Below, piece by piece: positions 7,707 through 18,600 of a stretch of 21,242 nucleotides of DNA. The notes under the pieces are model-generated. The model did not search any database. It saw only the letters and a program-made list of their open reading frames with translations, and was not told where the DNA came from. The stretch is from Gammaproteobacteria bacterium (GTDB lineage Bacteria > Pseudomonadota > Gammaproteobacteria > JABABF01): positions 1 through 21,242 of the forward strand of contig JABABF010000154.1 of the NCBI GenBank assembly GCA_014238345.1. Direction: 5' to 3'. A program made the translations under genes and the position numbers. The number at the start of each line of letters is the position of its first letter. Position 1 is the stretch's first letter.

Positions 7707-7736
7707 ATTTTATGACATTTCTCGCCACCATGTCAA
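7707..7736 (-). promoter_or_regulatory. Probable sigma70 promoter of the S10-spc genes, with a spacer dyad
   Basis: On the minus strand a perfect -35 hexamer TTGACA (7731-7736) is followed after 18 nt by TAAAAT (7707-7712), five of six matches to the -10 consensus. It lies just upstream of rpsJ, where the S10 operon promoter is expected. An inverted repeat, TGACAT (7730-7735) and ATGTCA (7713-7718) with 11 nt between, spans the spacer from -35 to -10 and could be an operator. No transcription data are available, so the assignment rests on sequence and position. Confidence 0.7.
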
Positions 7737-7779
7737 ATATGTGCATCGGTGGTTCACCTTCAGCGCTGCTAATAAAGCT

Positions 7780-8313
7780 CTAAAATCGTAGCCCCAACAT
7801 GATCTCGTGCCCCTTGAATGAATGGTAACCATAGCCGACAACAAATAGATTTGGTGAAAAGTGTACCCCGCCAGTATAGCTGAAGCGTTTCTCTTTGTAG
7901 GCACCCTCACAACTGCGTTGCACGACGCTCAGCAACAGGCTAGAGCAACCTTTCTCAAAATAATAGCCACCACCGGTGTAGGCCACCACATGGCGGGAGA
8001 CCCCAGTGAAGTAGAGGAGATCAAAACCGCGCACCGAGTCCACTTCGGAGCCTGATACCGGGTCTGCACTCACACCATCTAGGAAGGGGATCTCATCAAG
8101 GCTGACAGCTTGATAGAACGCCAGCCCAACGTTCTGTACCCGCACACCCACCGAGACGATGGGGACCTCATCCAGCTGACCGCCAAAGCCGCCCCCGACC
8201 CATAGCGAGGCGGTGGGTCGAGTCTGTGCGACAGCTGGGCTTGACAACAGGAGTAATGCGTTGCCCAACAGCAACGCTGCCAGTCGGCGTCGATGGGAGC
8301 CGAGCATCGCCAT
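7780..8313 (-). CDS. Secreted beta-rich protein, probable small outer-membrane beta-barrel, in the tuf slot
   Basis: I do not recognise this family. From ATG 8313 it has 177 residues. Residues 1-29 form a signal peptide: RRR at 8-10, hydrophobic core LAALLLGNALLLL, cleavage motif AVA before Gln30. The mature part is about 148 residues. It is rich in Gly, aromatic residues and alternating patterns suggesting roughly eight strands (about 35-43, 51-60, 61-71, 95-104, 107-119, 143-152, 155-164, 169-177). It ends in Phe with hydrophobics at -3, -5 and -7, the pattern recognised by the BAM complex. Cys123 and Cys135 could form a loop disulphide. The frame is open to a TTG at 8349 overlapping the fusA stop (TTGA). 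I prefer ATG 8313, with GAGG 11 nt upstream; ATG 8307 is also possible. An OmpX-, PagP- or PagL-type barrel is possible, but no such motif is evident. Confidence 0.75.
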   Translation of the reverse strand: MAMLGSHRRRLAALLLGNALLLLSSPAVAQTRPTASLWVGGGFGGQLDEVPIVSVGVRVQNVGLAFYQAVSLDEIPFLDGVSADPVSGSEVDSVRGFDLLYFTGVSRHVVAYTGGGYYFEKGCSSLLLSVVQRSCEGAYKEKRFSYTGGVHFSPNLFVVGYGYHSFKGHEIMLGLRF

Positions 8314-8345
8314 AATCAACTGCGCCTCTACGGGGGCTTGGCGAA

Positions 8346-10445
8346 TCAACCGCCCGACTGACGGATGATCTCCTCGCCAATACTCACAGGTACCTCTGCA
8401 TAACGCTCAAACTCCATCGTGAATGTCGCTCGCCCCTGAGAGGCAGATCGCAAATCTGTGGCATAGCCGAACATTTCCGCCAAGGGGACCAGCGCCGTTA
8501 CGACCTTGCCCATCGAGCTTTCCTCCATGCCCTGCACCATACCGCGCCGGCGATTCAAATCGCCGACTACATCGCCCATGTAGTTCTCAGGGGTGACCAC
8601 CTCTACCACCATCACAGGTTCCAATATTACTGGGGAGGCTGCACGCACCCCATCGCGCAACGCTTGCGAGCCCGCTATCTTGAACGCGATCTCGCTCGAA
8701 TCAACATCGTGAAAAGAGCCATCAAAGAGGGTCACCCGCATCGCCAACAGAGGATAGCCCGCTAAAATGCCGTTTTGCATCTGTTCGCGTACACCTTTGT
8801 CCACCGCCGGAATGTACTCGCGCGGCACCACCCCACCGACGATCTTGTTGACAAACTCGTAATCGGCATCGGCCGGCAATGGCTCAAGGCGCAACCAGAC
8901 ATGACCATACTGGCCACGCCCCCCCGTCTGGCGGATGTACTTGCCCTCAACCTCAACCATCTTGCGGATGGTTTCTCGATACGCCACTTGGGGCTTACCG
9001 GAAGCAGCGTCGACATTGAATTCTCGGCGCATACGCTCAACGAGTACATCTAGGTGCAACTCGCCCATGCCCGAGATGATGGTCTGCCCAGATTCCTCAT
9101 CTGTGACAACCCGAAATGAAGGATCTTCGCGCGCCAGCTTGCCCAGAGCGATACTCATTTTCTCTTGGTCGGCCTTGGATTTCGGCTCTACAGACACGGA
9201 AATCACTGGTTCAGGAAAATCCATGCGCTCTAGCACAACCGGATCGTTGACGGAACACAGCGTATCACCGGTGACCACACTCTTGAGCCCCACAGCGGCG
9301 GCGATATCGCCTGCATAGAGCTCTTTCAACTCGTTGCGCTGATTGGAATGCATCTGTACGATACGACCGACTCGCTCCTTGGCTCTGCGACCCGAATTGA
9401 TTACCGCATCACCGGTACGCATCACGCCGGAGTAGACTCGCAGATAACTCAGCGTGCCAACAAAGGGATCGGTGGCGATCTTGAAAGCCAGCGCCGCAAA
9501 AGGTTTGTCATCTGCGGCAGGGCGCGAGACTGTGGTCTCGCCATCGGGCAATAACCCCGTGATCGCCGCTACTTCGGACGGCGAAGGCAAATAATCAACC
9601 ACCGCATCAAGCATCGCCTGAACACCCTTGTTCTTAAACGCCGAACCGCACAGCGTCACGACTATCTCGTTGTTCAGCGTGCGTTGGCGCAAACCCTCTT
9701 GGAGCTGTGCCTCGCTGAGCGTATCGCTCTCAAGATAGGCCTCCATCAATGTTTCACTGGCCTCGGCCGCCGCCTCCAACATGTACTCACGTGCTACTTC
9801 ACTAGCGGCCTGCAGCTCTGCGGGAATGTCCCCCAACTCAAAGGTGGCACCGAGATCTGCCTCATTCCACCAAATCGCTTTCATCTTCACCAAATCGATC
9901 ACACCCCGAAATTCGTCCTCAGCACCGATCGGTAATTGCACTGGTACGGGTGCCGCTCCGAGACGGCTGCGCATCTGCTCCACCACTGACTGGAAATCTG
10001 CTCCCGCACGATCCATCTTGTTGACAAAAACGATACGCGGCACTTTATAGCGATTCGCTTGGCGCCACACTGTCTCGGTCTGCGGTTGTACGCCTGAGGC
10101 ACCACACAGTACCACCACCGCACCATCCAAAACACGCAACGAACGCTCTACCTCAATGGTGAAATCTACATGCCCCGGCGTGTCAATAATATTGATGCGA
10201 TGCTCATCGTACTGCTGACCCATACCGCTCCAATAGCAGGTCGTGGCAGCCGATGTGATGGTGATGCCACGCTCCTGCTCCTGCTCCATCCAGTCCATGA
10301 TCGCAGTGCCATCGTGCACCTCGCCCAACTTGTGTGACAGGCCGGTGTAGAACAACACCCGCTCAGTGGTAGTGGTCTTGCCCGCATCAACGTGGGCGCA
10401 AATACCAATATTGCGATAACGTCCTAGCTCAGTTTGACGAGGCAT
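8346..10445 (-). CDS. fusA: Translation elongation factor G
   Basis: EF-G of 699 residues, the usual length (E. coli 704). It is the GTPase that drives tRNA-mRNA translocation and, with RRF, ribosome recycling. GTP-binding motifs are intact: P-loop AHVDAGKT at 17-24, the switch I region with RGITITSAA near 59-67, DTPGH at 88-92 with the catalytic His91, and NKMD at 142-145. Later domains carry the GELHLDVL motif and a complete domain IV/V ([12 protein letters not shown] and [15 protein letters not shown]). It lies 14 nt after rpsG. The stop overlaps a possible TTG of the downstream secreted gene. In most related genomes tuf would come next; it does not here. Confidence 0.98.
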   Translation of the reverse strand: MPRQTELGRYRNIGICAHVDAGKTTTTERVLFYTGLSHKLGEVHDGTAIMDWMEQEQERGITITSAATTCYWSGMGQQYDEHRINIIDTPGHVDFTIEVERSLRVLDGAVVVLCGASGVQPQTETVWRQANRYKVPRIVFVNKMDRAGADFQSVVEQMRSRLGAAPVPVQLPIGAEDEFRGVIDLVKMKAIWWNEADLGATFELGDIPAELQAASEVAREYMLEAAAEASETLMEAYLESDTLSEAQLQEGLRQRTLNNEIVVTLCGSAFKNKGVQAMLDAVVDYLPSPSEVAAITGLLPDGETTVSRPAADDKPFAALAFKIATDPFVGTLSYLRVYSGVMRTGDAVINSGRRAKERVGRIVQMHSNQRNELKELYAGDIAAAVGLKSVVTGDTLCSVNDPVVLERMDFPEPVISVSVEPKSKADQEKMSIALGKLAREDPSFRVVTDEESGQTIISGMGELHLDVLVERMRREFNVDAASGKPQVAYRETIRKMVEVEGKYIRQTGGRGQYGHVWLRLEPLPADADYEFVNKIVGGVVPREYIPAVDKGVREQMQNGILAGYPLLAMRVTLFDGSFHDVDSSEIAFKIAGSQALRDGVRAASPVILEPVMVVEVVTPENYMGDVVGDLNRRRGMVQGMEESSMGKVVTALVPLAEMFGYATDLRSASQGRATFTMEFERYAEVPVSIGEEIIRQSGG

Positions 10446-10459
10446 GACTGTAAGTGCCT

Positions 10460-10948
10460 CTAAAAACGGTAGTGAGCAAAGGCTTTATTAGCTTCCGCCA
10501 TACGATGAGTGTCTTCACGTTTCTTCACGGCACCACCACGCCCCTGCGCCGCATCTAGAATCTCAGTAGCGAGTCGGGAAGCCATGGTTTTTTCGTTGCG
10601 TTTGCGCGCACTATCGACCAGCCAGCGCATCGCCAAAGCTTGGCGCCGCCGCGGGCGCACCTCGACTGGCACCTGATAAGTGGCCCCGCCGACACGCCGA
10701 GATTTCACCTCAACCGACGGTTCAATATTTTCCAGCGCTTGGCGGAATGTCGCCTCAGGTGTGATGGCTTCGGCTCCGCTACTAGTAGTGCGTTCGCCCA
10801 CAATGTCCAACGCACCGTAAACAATGCGTTCGGCCAGCGATTTTTTGCCCCGCGCCATGACATGATTCGTGAACTTGGCTAGCGCCACACTATCGTATTT
10901 TGGATCTGGGGCGACCTCACGTCGTGCGACGATTTGTTTTCTGGGCAT
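10460..10948 (-). CDS. rpsG: Small-subunit ribosomal protein S7
   Basis: S7 of 162 residues (E. coli forms are 156-179). It organises the 3' major domain of 16S rRNA and lies at the E site. Conserved segments are [38 protein letters not shown], the beta-hairpin region with [20 protein letters not shown], and [15 protein letters not shown]. The C-terminus ends AHYRF. In E. coli, S7 represses its own str operon through the rpsL-rpsG spacer. That spacer is 48 nt here, shorter than the roughly 100 nt in E. coli, so the same site may not be conserved. The start is ATG 10948, with no strong ribosome binding site, which fits coupling to rpsL. Confidence 0.97.
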   Translation of the reverse strand: MPRKQIVARREVAPDPKYDSVALAKFTNHVMARGKKSLAERIVYGALDIVGERTTSSGAEAITPEATFRQALENIEPSVEVKSRRVGGATYQVPVEVRPRRRQALAMRWLVDSARKRNEKTMASRLATEILDAAQGRGGAVKKREDTHRMAEANKAFAHYRF

Positions 10949-10996
10949 CAGTTCAGTATCTCAAAGCAGTGTGGTGTGAAAGGGGCACGCATCATA

Positions 10997-11368
10997 TTAT
11001 TGGGGGCGCTTGGCACCGTACTTGGAACGCCGCTGACGACGTGCGGCGACACCAGTGGCATCCAAGGCTCCCCGCACAGCGTGGTAACGCACACCGGGCA
11101 AATCCTTGACGCGACCTCCACGAATCAAAATCACACTGTGCTCTTGCAAGCTGTGCCCCTCGCCACCAATATAAGCCGTGACTTCAAAGCCATTCCTCAA
11201 GCGCACACGACATACCTTGCGAAGTGCCGAGTTGGGTTTTTTAGGTGTTGTGGTGTAGACGCGAGTACAGACACCGCGACGTTGCGGACAACCCTGTAAA
11301 GCGGGCACATTGCTCTTGTTACGCTTGCGCTTACGCGGTTTGCGCACCAACTGATTGACGCGAGCCAT
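10997..11368 (-). CDS. rpsL: Small-subunit ribosomal protein S12
   Basis: S12 of 123 residues (E. coli 124), the decoding-site protein that monitors codon-anticodon pairing. The sequence is highly conserved: VNQLVRKPR near the start, [38 protein letters not shown] and [17 protein letters not shown]. Lys43 and Lys88 (counting Met) are the wild-type residues whose changes give streptomycin resistance, so the protein looks streptomycin-sensitive. Asp89 is the residue methylthiolated by RimO in E. coli. It follows rpoC by 70 nt, has only a weak ribosome binding site, and begins at ATG 11368. Confidence 0.98.
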   Translation of the reverse strand: MARVNQLVRKPRKRKRNKSNVPALQGCPQRRGVCTRVYTTTPKKPNSALRKVCRVRLRNGFEVTAYIGGEGHSLQEHSVILIRGGRVKDLPGVRYHAVRGALDATGVAARRQRRSKYGAKRPQ

Positions 11369-11394
11369 ATTTTTATCTACCGTGGTGAAAGGCT

Positions 11395-11423
11395 ATTCTA
11401 TCCATGCGATTGGCTTCCAGCAA
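11395..11423 (-). promoter_or_regulatory. Weak candidate promoter for the str genes
   Basis: In the 70-nt rpoC-rpsL spacer the minus strand reads TTGCTG (11418-11423), 17 nt, then TAGAAT (11395-11400). The -10 matches five of six consensus positions, the -35 only three. Transcription from it would give a leader of about 20 nt before rpsL. The position is right for a str promoter, but a match of this quality can occur by chance. Confidence 0.4.
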
Positions 11424-11438
11424 CACCGCTCCCATGGT

Positions 11439-14400
11439 CTACGCACTGTCATCCGTTGGAGCAACCACCGCCACTTCTGTGGTGGTCTCTACTTCGACAG
11501 CAACATCGGTGTCCAAATCCAAGCCGGAGTCACCTCCATCTAAGTCTTCGGCAAGCCCCTGTCGCGATCTACTGAGTAACCCTGTGCCACTGGGGATCAG
11601 GCGGCCAACGATGACATTCTCTTTAAGGCCGCGCATTTCATCGCGCTTGCCTTCCACCGCTGCGGAGGTCAACACACGCGTCGTCTCTTGGAAAGAGGCC
11701 GCTGAAATGAAACTCTCAGTTGCCAACGCCGCCTTGGTCAATCCCAATAGCAGGGGGCGCAATACCACTGGTGCGTGATCGCGACTCTCTAACTCTCGAT
11801 TGACCTCCAGCGCTTCGCGGTATTCAACCTGATCCCCTTGGATGTACTCAGAATCGCCCGACTCCACAACTTCAGCTTTGCGCAACATGCGGCGAATAAT
11901 CACTTCAATATGTTTGTCGTTGATCTTCACTCCCTGTAGACGATAGACCTCTTGTATCTCCGACACCAGATAATGAGCCAGCGCCTGCAATCCTTGCACC
12001 CGCAGGATATCGTGCGGACTCATTGAGCCATCGGACACCACATCACCGCGCTCAACCCGCTCGCCCTCAAATACAGTCAGCCGCCGCCATTTCGGCACCA
12101 GCATTTCCTGGCTCTGGCCATCCTCTTCGATGAGTAGCCGAATGCGGGTCGCCGTCTCGCGTCCCAAGCTAATCGTGCCGGAATCCTCCGCCAAGATCGA
12201 CGGCTCTGGCGGACGGCGCGCCTCAAACAAATCAACCACCCGCGGCAAGCCGCCGGTAATATCGCTGGCCTTGGAAGCCTCCTGCGGAATCCGCGCAATG
12301 ACATCGCCACGCTCAATGCGGTTACCATCCTCCAAAGTCAGCAGGGCATGGCGCGGCAGTGGATAAGTCGACACACTGCCATTCTCTTGCCGCAACCGAA
12401 TCGCGGGCTCAAGTTCACGGCCAGCATCGGGTCTGTCCACCGTATCCATCACCTCCGTGCTCGACAAGCCAGTCAGCTCGTCCATTTTGCGACGCACGGT
12501 AATCCCATCTTCCATGTGGATCAATTCGACGACACCCGCTTCTTCAGCAAGGATTGGACGGGTGTGGGGATCCCAAGTGGCAATCACTTCGCCTGATTTG
12601 ACCGCACCATTATCCGCGACACTCATCACCGTACCATGTGGCACCTTATGGCGCTCGCGCTCCATGCCGTCTTCGTCGATCACCGACATCTGCGTTGAGC
12701 GCGACAACACAATATGACGGTCGGGACGTTGCTCAACAACGCGAGCGTTGCGCAGCTGTATCCGGCCAGAATGCTCCACTGTGATCGAATTAGACACCTT
12801 GACCCGCGCGGCGGCACCGCCGACATGGAAAGTGCGCATCGTGAGTTGTGTCCCCGGCTCACCGATTGACTGGGCGGCCACAATGCCAACCGTCTCGCCC
12901 ATGTTGACCAGCTGACCACGCCCTAAATCGCGACCGTAACACATGGCACAGATCCCATAGCGGGCTTCGCAAGTGATCGGCGAGCGCACTCGCACCGACT
13001 CAATCCGAAACTCATTTAGCTTGCGCACCTGTTCCTCATCCAACATCGTGCCCCGTGGTACCACCTCCTCTTGCTTCGCATCAAGGATCGCCACCGCCGT
13101 GACGCGACCTAGTACGCGATCACCCAGCGCCTCAATCACCTCACCGCCCTCAATCACAGCCACAGTATCAAGGCCTGCTTGGGTGCCGCAATCTACGTTG
13201 GTAATTACAACATCCTGTGCGACATCGACCAAGCGGCGGGTCAAATAACCCGAGTTGGCGGTTTTCAACGCCGTATCGGCCAAGCCCTTGCGGGCACCGT
13301 GTGTTGAGATGAAATACTGCAACACCGACAGTCCTTCACGGAAATTGGCGGTGATCGGGGTCTCCATGATCGCGCCATCGGGTTTGGCCATCAGACCGCG
13401 CATCCCCGACAGCTGGCTGATCTGTTTAGGGCTACCTCGGGCTCCAGAATCTGAATACATAAAGACCGAGTTAAAGGAAAGTTGCTCCACTTCATCGCCG
13501 TGGCGATCCACCGTTAGTTCTCGACTCAACGTGTCCATCAGCGCCTTGGCCACTTGTTCGTTAGCATTCGACCATACGTCGACCACTTTGTTGTAACGCT
13601 CCTTATCAGTCAGAACACCGGTTTGATAGCTCTCGGCAATGTGCCTGACCTCCTGCTCGGCCTCGGCGACCAAGCGAGCCTTGGCCTCGGGCACAACAAA
13701 ATCGTCACCGCCGATTGAAGCACCAGAGCGCGTTGAGAAATCAAAGCCCATATACATCAAGCGGTCGGCAAAAATTACGGTCTGTTTCGGTCCAGCATAG
13801 CGGTAACTTTGATCGACCAAACGCGAAATCATGTCCTTGGCAAGTACTTGGTTGACCAGCTCGAATGATAGACCACGCGGGACAATACGCCACAACAAGC
13901 CACGTCCTACCGTGGTGCGCACCAAGCGCCGCCGGGTCGGCGGCGTATCGGCAGGCACTTCCAATCCGTTAGCACTGGGGTCCCACTCATCCACCCGCAG
14001 GCGAACCCGAGCGTGCAAACCAACTTGCCCAGTCTGGTAGGCACGGCTCAACTCGTCGGCATCGGCAAACACCATGCCCTCGCCACGGTCATTGATGCGC
14101 TCCCGCGTCATGTAATAGAGTCCGAGCACAACATCTTGTGTCGGGACAATCACGGGCTGGCCATTGGTTGGCGAGAGCACGTTATTGCTCGACATCATCA
14201 GCACCCGCGCCTCCAGTTGCGCTTCCAGCGTCAGCGGCACATGCACCGCCATCTGATCACCATCGAAGTCGGCATTGAAAGCCGCGCATACCAATGGGTG
14301 CAACTGGATGGCTTTGCCCTCAATCAGTAGCGGCTCAAAGGCCTGAATGCCAAGGCGATGCAGGGTCGGCGCACGGTTGAGCAACACTGGATGTTCATGG

Positions 14401-15647
14401 ATAACATTGGCCAATGCATCCCACACCTCGGGCAGTTCTCGGTCGACCATCTTCTTGGCCGCTTTGATCGTCACTTCTTGGTCTTGGCGCATCAAATAGC
14501 CATAGACAAAGGGTTTAAACAATTCCAACGCCATGCGCTTGGGCAATCCACACTGGTACAACCGCAATGTCGGACCGACGACGATCACTGAGCGTCCCGA
14601 ATAATCCACCCGCTTGCCGAGTAAATTCTGGCGGAAACGCCCCTGCTTGCCCTTGATCATGTCTGCCAAAGATTTGAGTGGTCGGCGATTCGAACTACTG
14701 GAGACAGCGCGTCCGCGACGGCCATTGTCCAGCAATGCGTCGACCGATTCTTGCAACATACGCTTCTCATTGCACACAATGATCTCCGGAGTGTGCAATT
14801 CCAGCAGGCGACGCAGGCGATTATTGCGGTTTATCACCCGGCGATAGAGATCATTGAGATCGGAGGAAGCAAAGCGCCCGCCCTCCAATTCCACCAACGG
14901 ACGCAAATCTGCTGGCAAGACTGGCAAAGTGTTGAGAATCATCCATTCGGGCTTGTTACCGGATTGAATGAACTTATCGACCAAGCGCAATCGCTTGGTC
15001 AGTTTTTTATTTTTTGCCACTGAACGCGTGGTAGAAATTTCTTCGCTCAATTCAATCTTCACTTCCTTTAGATCAAGCGTGCGCAACAAATCCTGAATAC
15101 CTTCAGCTCCCATCTTGGCCGTAAAATCATTGCTGTGTTCACTGAGGGCTTGGCTGTATTCCTCACCACTCAGGATTTGGCCGCATTTCAAGTCAGTGAG
15201 CCCTGCATCCACCACTACATGCGCCTCAAAATACAGCACGTCTTCGATGTCGCGTAGCTTCATGTCCAACAACGTGCCTATGCAAGACGGCAACACTTTG
15301 AGAAACCAAATATGCGCTACCGGGCTAGCCAGCTCAATATGCCCCATGCGGCTACGGCGTTCACTGCTCCTCGTAATATCCACACCACATTTTTCGCAAC
15401 GCTGGCCACGATATTTTTCACGCCGATATTTTCCGCAAAGACATTCATAATCTTTAATCGGGCCAAAAATTTTGGCGCAGAATAGCCCGTCGCGTTCTGG
15501 ACGCAAAGTACGATAATTGGTTGTCTCCGGTTTTTTTACTTCACCATAAGACCACGACCGAATCTTATCCGGCGAAGCCAGACTAATGTGAACCGAATCA
15601 AATTCTGAATCTTTTTTGCGGCGCTCTGCGCGGACATACTCTTCCAC
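11439..15647 (-). CDS. rpoC: RNA polymerase subunit beta-prime
   Basis: RpoC of 1402 residues (E. coli 1407), the catalytic subunit that with beta forms the active centre. The N-terminal zinc site uses Cys69, 71, 84 and 87. The metal A motif NADFDGDQ has Asp460, 462 and 464, the same numbers as E. coli. The second zinc site is Cys820, 893, 900 and 903; the trigger loop lies around 930-945 ([11 protein letters not shown]). The gammaproteobacterial insertion in the trigger-loop region is present. The last 40 or so residues differ from E. coli and are acidic and Val/Thr/Asp-rich. The start is GTG 15647 with GGAGG at 15657-15661 inside the end of rpoB; the gap to the rpoB stop is 6 nt. No terminator follows. 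Confidence 0.98.
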   Translation of the reverse strand: MEEYVRAERRKKDSEFDSVHISLASPDKIRSWSYGEVKKPETTNYRTLRPERDGLFCAKIFGPIKDYECLCGKYRREKYRGQRCEKCGVDITRSSERRSRMGHIELASPVAHIWFLKVLPSCIGTLLDMKLRDIEDVLYFEAHVVVDAGLTDLKCGQILSGEEYSQALSEHSNDFTAKMGAEGIQDLLRTLDLKEVKIELSEEISTTRSVAKNKKLTKRLRLVDKFIQSGNKPEWMILNTLPVLPADLRPLVELEGGRFASSDLNDLYRRVINRNNRLRRLLELHTPEIIVCNEKRMLQESVDALLDNGRRGRAVSSSSNRRPLKSLADMIKGKQGRFRQNLLGKRVDYSGRSVIVVGPTLRLYQCGLPKRMALELFKPFVYGYLMRQDQEVTIKAAKKMVDRELPEVWDALANVIHEHPVLLNRAPTLHRLGIQAFEPLLIEGKAIQLHPLVCAAFNADFDGDQMAVHVPLTLEAQLEARVLMMSSNNVLSPTNGQPVIVPTQDVVLGLYYMTRERINDRGEGMVFADADELSRAYQTGQVGLHARVRLRVDEWDPSANGLEVPADTPPTRRRLVRTTVGRGLLWRIVPRGLSFELVNQVLAKDMISRLVDQSYRYAGPKQTVIFADRLMYMGFDFSTRSGASIGGDDFVVPEAKARLVAEAEQEVRHIAESYQTGVLTDKERYNKVVDVWSNANEQVAKALMDTLSRELTVDRHGDEVEQLSFNSVFMYSDSGARGSPKQISQLSGMRGLMAKPDGAIMETPITANFREGLSVLQYFISTHGARKGLADTALKTANSGYLTRRLVDVAQDVVITNVDCGTQAGLDTVAVIEGGEVIEALGDRVLGRVTAVAILDAKQEEVVPRGTMLDEEQVRKLNEFRIESVRVRSPITCEARYGICAMCYGRDLGRGQLVNMGETVGIVAAQSIGEPGTQLTMRTFHVGGAAARVKVSNSITVEHSGRIQLRNARVVEQRPDRHIVLSRSTQMSVIDEDGMERERHKVPHGTVMSVADNGAVKSGEVIATWDPHTRPILAEEAGVVELIHMEDGITVRRKMDELTGLSSTEVMDTVDRPDAGRELEPAIRLRQENGSVSTYPLPRHALLTLEDGNRIERGDVIARIPQEASKASDITGGLPRVVDLFEARRPPEPSILAEDSGTISLGRETATRIRLLIEEDGQSQEMLVPKWRRLTVFEGERVERGDVVSDGSMSPHDILRVQGLQALAHYLVSEIQEVYRLQGVKINDKHIEVIIRRMLRKAEVVESGDSEYIQGDQVEYREALEVNRELESRDHAPVVLRPLLLGLTKAALATESFISAASFQETTRVLTSAAVEGKRDEMRGLKENVIVGRLIPSGTGLLSRSRQGLAEDLDGGDSGLDLDTDVAVEVETTTEVAVVAPTDDSA

Positions 15648-15653
15648 TGTTGT

Positions 15654-18600
15654 TTACCTCCCTTCTTCAATCTTATGTTCTAATTCAATATTAATGCCGA
15701 GAGCTCGGATCTCTCGCATTAGAACATTGAATGATTCGGGAATTTCCACACTCATCTTGAGATTGTCTTCGATGATATTTTTATACATACGACTACGACC
15801 ACTGACATCATCTGATTTTGCTGTCAAGATTTCCTGTAATGTGTAAGCAGCTCCATAAGCTTCTAGCGCCCATACCTCCATTTCACCAAAGCGCTGTCCC
15901 CCAAATTGCGCCTTTCCACCCAATGGTTGTTGAGTCACTAAACCGTAGGAACCGGTGGAGCGAGCGTGCATTTTATCATCGACCAAGTGATTCAATTTCA
16001 ACATATACATATAGCCAACCGTCACAGGGCGGTCGTAGGCTTCACCGGTGCGGCCATCGTAGAGGGTCATCTGCCCATCTTCTGGCTGTTCAGCCATCTT
16101 TAATAGACGTTTAATCTGTTTTTCAGAAATACCATCAAAAACTGGAGAAGCCACCATGACACCATGTTTAAACCGATGAGACAACGCGAGCACCTCATCA
16201 TTATTGAGCTCATGCATAGCCTCAGATTGACCTGCTGTCTCAGCAAATATGTCGGTGAGAAAAGAGCGCAATCGTGCGATGGGAGCCTGTTGCTCAATCA
16301 ATTGGTTAATACGATCTCCGAGCCCTTTGACCGCCAATCCCAAATGTGTTTCCAGTACTTGACCTACATTCATACGCGAAGGTACGCCAAGTGGGTTCAG
16401 CACTATATCTACTGGCTCCCCGTGCTCATCGTATGGCATGTCTTCAACCGGCATCGTGGCTGAAACCACGCCTTTATTACCATGTCGTCCCGCCATCTTG
16501 TCCCCGGGTTGTATGCGCCGACGTACTGCCAAGAACACCTTGACAACCTTCAACACGCCAACCGGCAATTCATCCTTGGCTGCTGCTTGTTTTTTCTCTT
16601 CATAGTGATCATCCAAGCGCGCTCGATAATTGCTCAGTTGTTCTTTAACTACTACTAGCTGTTTATTGATATCTCTCTTCTGACACCGTAGTTTAAACCA
16701 CTTGTCGCGACCCAACTTATCTAATATAGCTGCAGTCAATTTTGTGTCGGGCTTAACACCAGCACCACCTAGTACCACTTGTCCCAGCAACAATTTGCGC
16801 AGACGTCGGTAACTCGCCTCTTCGACTATACTCCACTCCTTGGCGTGGTCGGCCTTGATCTGTTCGAGCCGCGTGGCTTCAAGTTCCAGTGCACGCTCAT
16901 CTTTCTCTGTTGATGAATGCGTAAAAATTTGCACATCAATAACCGTGCCATAAACGCCTGCCGCAACACGCAATGATGAATCTTTGACTTCAGCGGCCTT
17001 CTCTCCAAAAATTGCCCTCAACAATTTTTCTTCCGGGGTCAATAAAGTCTCACCCTTAGGCGTAACTTTACCAACTAAAATATCTCCTGGTTTGACACGG
17101 GCACCTACGTAGACAATACCAAATTCATCGAGATAACCCCGAGCAGCCTCACTGACATTCGGTATGTCTGCAGTGATTTCTTCATCGCCAAGTTTTGAGG
17201 TACGTGCCGTACAAACATGATCTTGGATATGAACCGAAGTGAAGCGATCCTCGCGGACAACTCGTTCAGAGATAAGAATAGAATCTTCAAAGTTATAACC
17301 ATGCCAAGGCATGAATGCTACACGCATATTTTGCCCCAAGGCCAATTCGCCGATTTCAGTCGACGGGCCGTCAGCAAGGATATCACCTGTCTCTATGCAA
17401 TCTCCAGCAGAAATAATAGGTCTCTGGTTAATGGCCGTATTCTGGTTAGATCGCATATATTTAGTTAACGCATAAATGTCCACCACGGGCTCGCCTTCTG
17501 CGATCTCATCCTCATTGACGCGCACTACAATACGGCTGGCATCAACGCTGTACACCTCACCGCCACGACGCGCCGTCACACAGACACCGGAATCGGATGC
17601 CACATGCCGCTCAATCCCGGTGCCAACTAATGGAGCTTCGGGTTTAACCAGCGGAGAAGCTTGGCGCTGCATGTTGGAACCCATAAGCGCACGATTCGCA
17701 TCGTCGTGCTCTAGAAATGGAATCAAAGCTGCGGCTATAGAGACAACTTGCTGTGGCGATACATCCATGTAATCGATACGGTTTGGAGGCATAGCCGTGG
17801 ATTCGTTACGATAGCGCACCACCACCGCATCTTCGGTAAATCGATTGGATTTGTCGAGCAACGCCGAGGCTTGGGCAATGACATAATCACCTTCCTCAAT
17901 CGCCGATAATCTAACAACGTTGTCCGTGACGACTCCATCGACCACCTGACGATAGCAGGACTCAATAAAGCCATAGCGATTTATCTGTGCATAAACTGTC
18001 AGAGAATTAATGAGCCCAATACTCGGTCCTTCCGGAGTTTCAATCGGGCAGACGCGGCCATAATGAGTCGGATGCACATCACGCACCTCAAAACCGGCGC
18101 GCTCACGCGTCATGCCTCCTGGGCCTAGAGCCGATACACGGCGTTTATGTGTCACCTCGGCCAATGGATTATTTTGATCCATAAACTGCGACAGCTGACT
18201 GGATCCAAAAAACTCCTGCATAGCACCAGTAACTGGTTTGGCGTTCACCAAATCAGGGGGAGACAAGTTCTCGCTATCAGCATGCGCAAGACGTTCTCGC
18301 ACCACACGCTCAATACGCACCAAACCAACTCGAAACTGATTTTCCGCCATCTCACCTACGGAGCGTACCCGCCGATTTCCAAGGTGATCTATATCATCCA
18401 CAGCGCCTTTTCCATTACGGATTTCAACCAGCATACGAATGACATCGACAATATCCTCTTTTGTTAAAATAACGCCACCTTCCGCACTAGCACGGCCAAG
18501 CCGCCGATTAAACTTCATGCGCCCCACTTCGGATAAATCGTAGCGATTAGAATCAAAGAACAATCCAGTCAACAAATTATCTGCAACCGCAGCCGTCGGC

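Noticed and set aside
7737..7779. Terminator after the secreted protein gene
   Set aside because: There is only an 8-nt self-complementary CAGCGCTG and a GGTG/CACC pairing, with no T-run, so no terminator is called.
11369..11438. Rho-independent terminator after rpoC
   Set aside because: No stem of useful length followed by a T-run on the minus strand.
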